From: Mycolicibacterium aurum
GTDB taxonomy: Bacteria > Actinomycetota > Actinomycetes > Mycobacteriales > Mycobacteriaceae
DNA: 64,000 nucleotides
Assembly (NCBI RefSeq): GCF_900637195.1
Contig: NZ_LR134356.1
Span: forward strand, 2,604,001-2,668,000
Direction: 5' to 3'
The translations under genes were made by a program, and so were the position numbers. Position 1 is the stretch's first letter. Each line of letters starts with the position of its first letter. The notes below the pieces were generated by a model. It made no database searches. It saw only the letters and a program-made list of their open reading frames with translations, and was not told where the DNA came from. This document shows, in pieces, positions 63,446-64,000 of the stretch.

Positions 63446-64000
63446 GCTGTCCTGCCTCGGTCGAGTTCAGCCAGTGCGTCGGCGAACAACTGGTCCAGAC
63501 CGATTCCGGCCGCGCGTGCCATGGTGACGACCACACTGCCCGGCGCGTACGAGCAGTACAGCCCGGCTTCCAGGAACCACGGCCGGCCGTGCGGGTCGAT
63601 GCGGAAATCGAACAGGCTGTACTGCCGGCATCCGAGCGCGTCATGGCACGCGAGGGCGGCGTCCCACACCCGCTCGGTCACAGGATCCTCGACCGGCACC
63701 GTCCACGCGTGATCGTCGTCCTTGGCCACCAGATACAGCGCCCCCGTGTCGGTGCGGGCCAGCTTGTCCTCACGCGTGCGGATCGGCTTCGTCGTGGCGT
63801 CGACGGTGTACTCCTCGAGTGGAAGGCAGACGGGGTTGCCGTCGCGAACGACGATGCCGCACCGCACTTCCCGGCCCAATTCGACGTAGGACTCGACCAG
63901 TGCACCGTCGCCGTAGGCCAGTGCGTCGTCGACCGCGGGCCCGTAGTCTTCGTCGCACCGCACGTAGGAGACCCCCACGGAGTTGTCCGCCGACACCGGT
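63427..64000 (-). CDS. ATP-grasp ligase (D-Ala-D-Ala ligase-like), 5'-truncated
   Basis: The C-terminal 190 residues of an ATP-grasp protein whose start lies beyond the window. The SVGVSYVRCDED segment corresponds to the end of the glycine-rich nucleotide loop of D-alanine-D-alanine ligases. Next come LVESYVELGREVRCGIVVRDG (the EE-x-R strand region), QYSLFDFRIDPHGRPWFLEAGLYCSYAPGSVV (metal-binding Asp and Glu, where ligases have a D-F-R and N-x-x-P-G pattern) and GIGLDQLFADAL. Replacement of the usual Asn-Pro-Gly by LYCSYAPGS suggests a substrate other than D-alanine. It overlaps the oxygenase gene by 19 nt. Confidence 0.8.
   Translation of the reverse strand, partial: PVSADNSVGVSYVRCDEDYGPAVDDALAYGDGALVESYVELGREVRCGIVVRDGNPVCLPLEEYTVDATTKPIRTREDKLARTDTGALYLVAKDDDHAWTVPVEDPVTERVWDAALACHDALGCRQYSLFDFRIDPHGRPWFLEAGLYCSYAPGSVVVTMARAAGIGLDQLFADALAELDRGRTACASPS

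Overview
The window is about 68% G+C, most operon-leading genes have GTG or ATG starts with little or no leader, and its backbone follows, from memory, the order of the Mycobacterium tuberculosis H37Rv segment from about Rv1400c to Rv1466. It is chromosomal DNA of a mycobacterium. The presence of ppc, an intein-free sufB and several inserted accessory genes suggests a rapidly growing environmental species (Mycolicibacterium type). The species cannot be named from the sequence alone. I see no rRNA, tRNA, CRISPR array, prophage or insertion sequence.

Layout. 1-11.4 kb: a truncated esterase, a TIM-barrel isomerase-like protein, a YhhN membrane protein, priA, a DUF2207/LemA pair, fmt, rsmB, rpe and ribG. 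11.3-16.4 kb (minus strand): the P55-LprG lipid export pair, preceded by an inserted GH13 enzyme and a luciferase-like flavoenzyme. 16.4-19.4 kb: ribC-ribBA-ribH, which with ribG form the riboflavin pathway, plus a PH-domain membrane protein. 19.4-26.4 kb: a lipoprotein gamma-glutamyltransferase, then uvrC-rapZ-yvcK-whiA. 26.4-29.1 kb: a small membrane protein, a ThrE-type exporter and an orphan solute-binding domain. 29.1-35.4 kb: gap-pgk-tpiA-secG-ppc (lower glycolysis, protein export and anaplerosis). 35.3-38.6 kb: an accessory block with a P450, a coiled-coil protein, a proline-rich exported protein and a membrane protein. 38.6-45.1 kb (minus): tkt-tal-zwf-opcA-pgl, the pentose phosphate operon. 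45.3-51.5 kb: ctaB and ctaA (heme O and heme A), a DUF1254/1214 protein, a dicarboxylate-type symporter, a quinone reductase and an ATP-grasp protein. 51.5-53.0 kb: an inserted TetR regulator and PhlG-like hydrolase. 52.9-56.3 kb (minus): an ABC exporter and mptB. 56.4-62.7 kb: the sufR-sufB-sufD-sufC-sufS-sufU-sufT iron-sulfur operon. 62.7-64.0 kb: a Fe(II)/2-oxoglutarate oxygenase and a truncated ATP-grasp ligase.

The most rewarding places for a second look are: (1) the TetR/PhlG-like insertion, whose intergenic region holds two copies of a 20-bp operator-like site flanking a perfect 14-bp palindrome; (2) the oxygenase plus ATP-grasp pair at the right edge, which looks like a small-molecule tailoring unit; (3) a 19-nt interspersed repeat present twice between tal and zwf, where it supplies a ribosome-binding site, and once inside uvrC; (4) a SufR-type operator that overlaps the sufR start codon; (5) a TANNNT-type -10 hexamer set 6-7 nt before the start codon of many operon-leading genes, the arrangement of leaderless transcripts.
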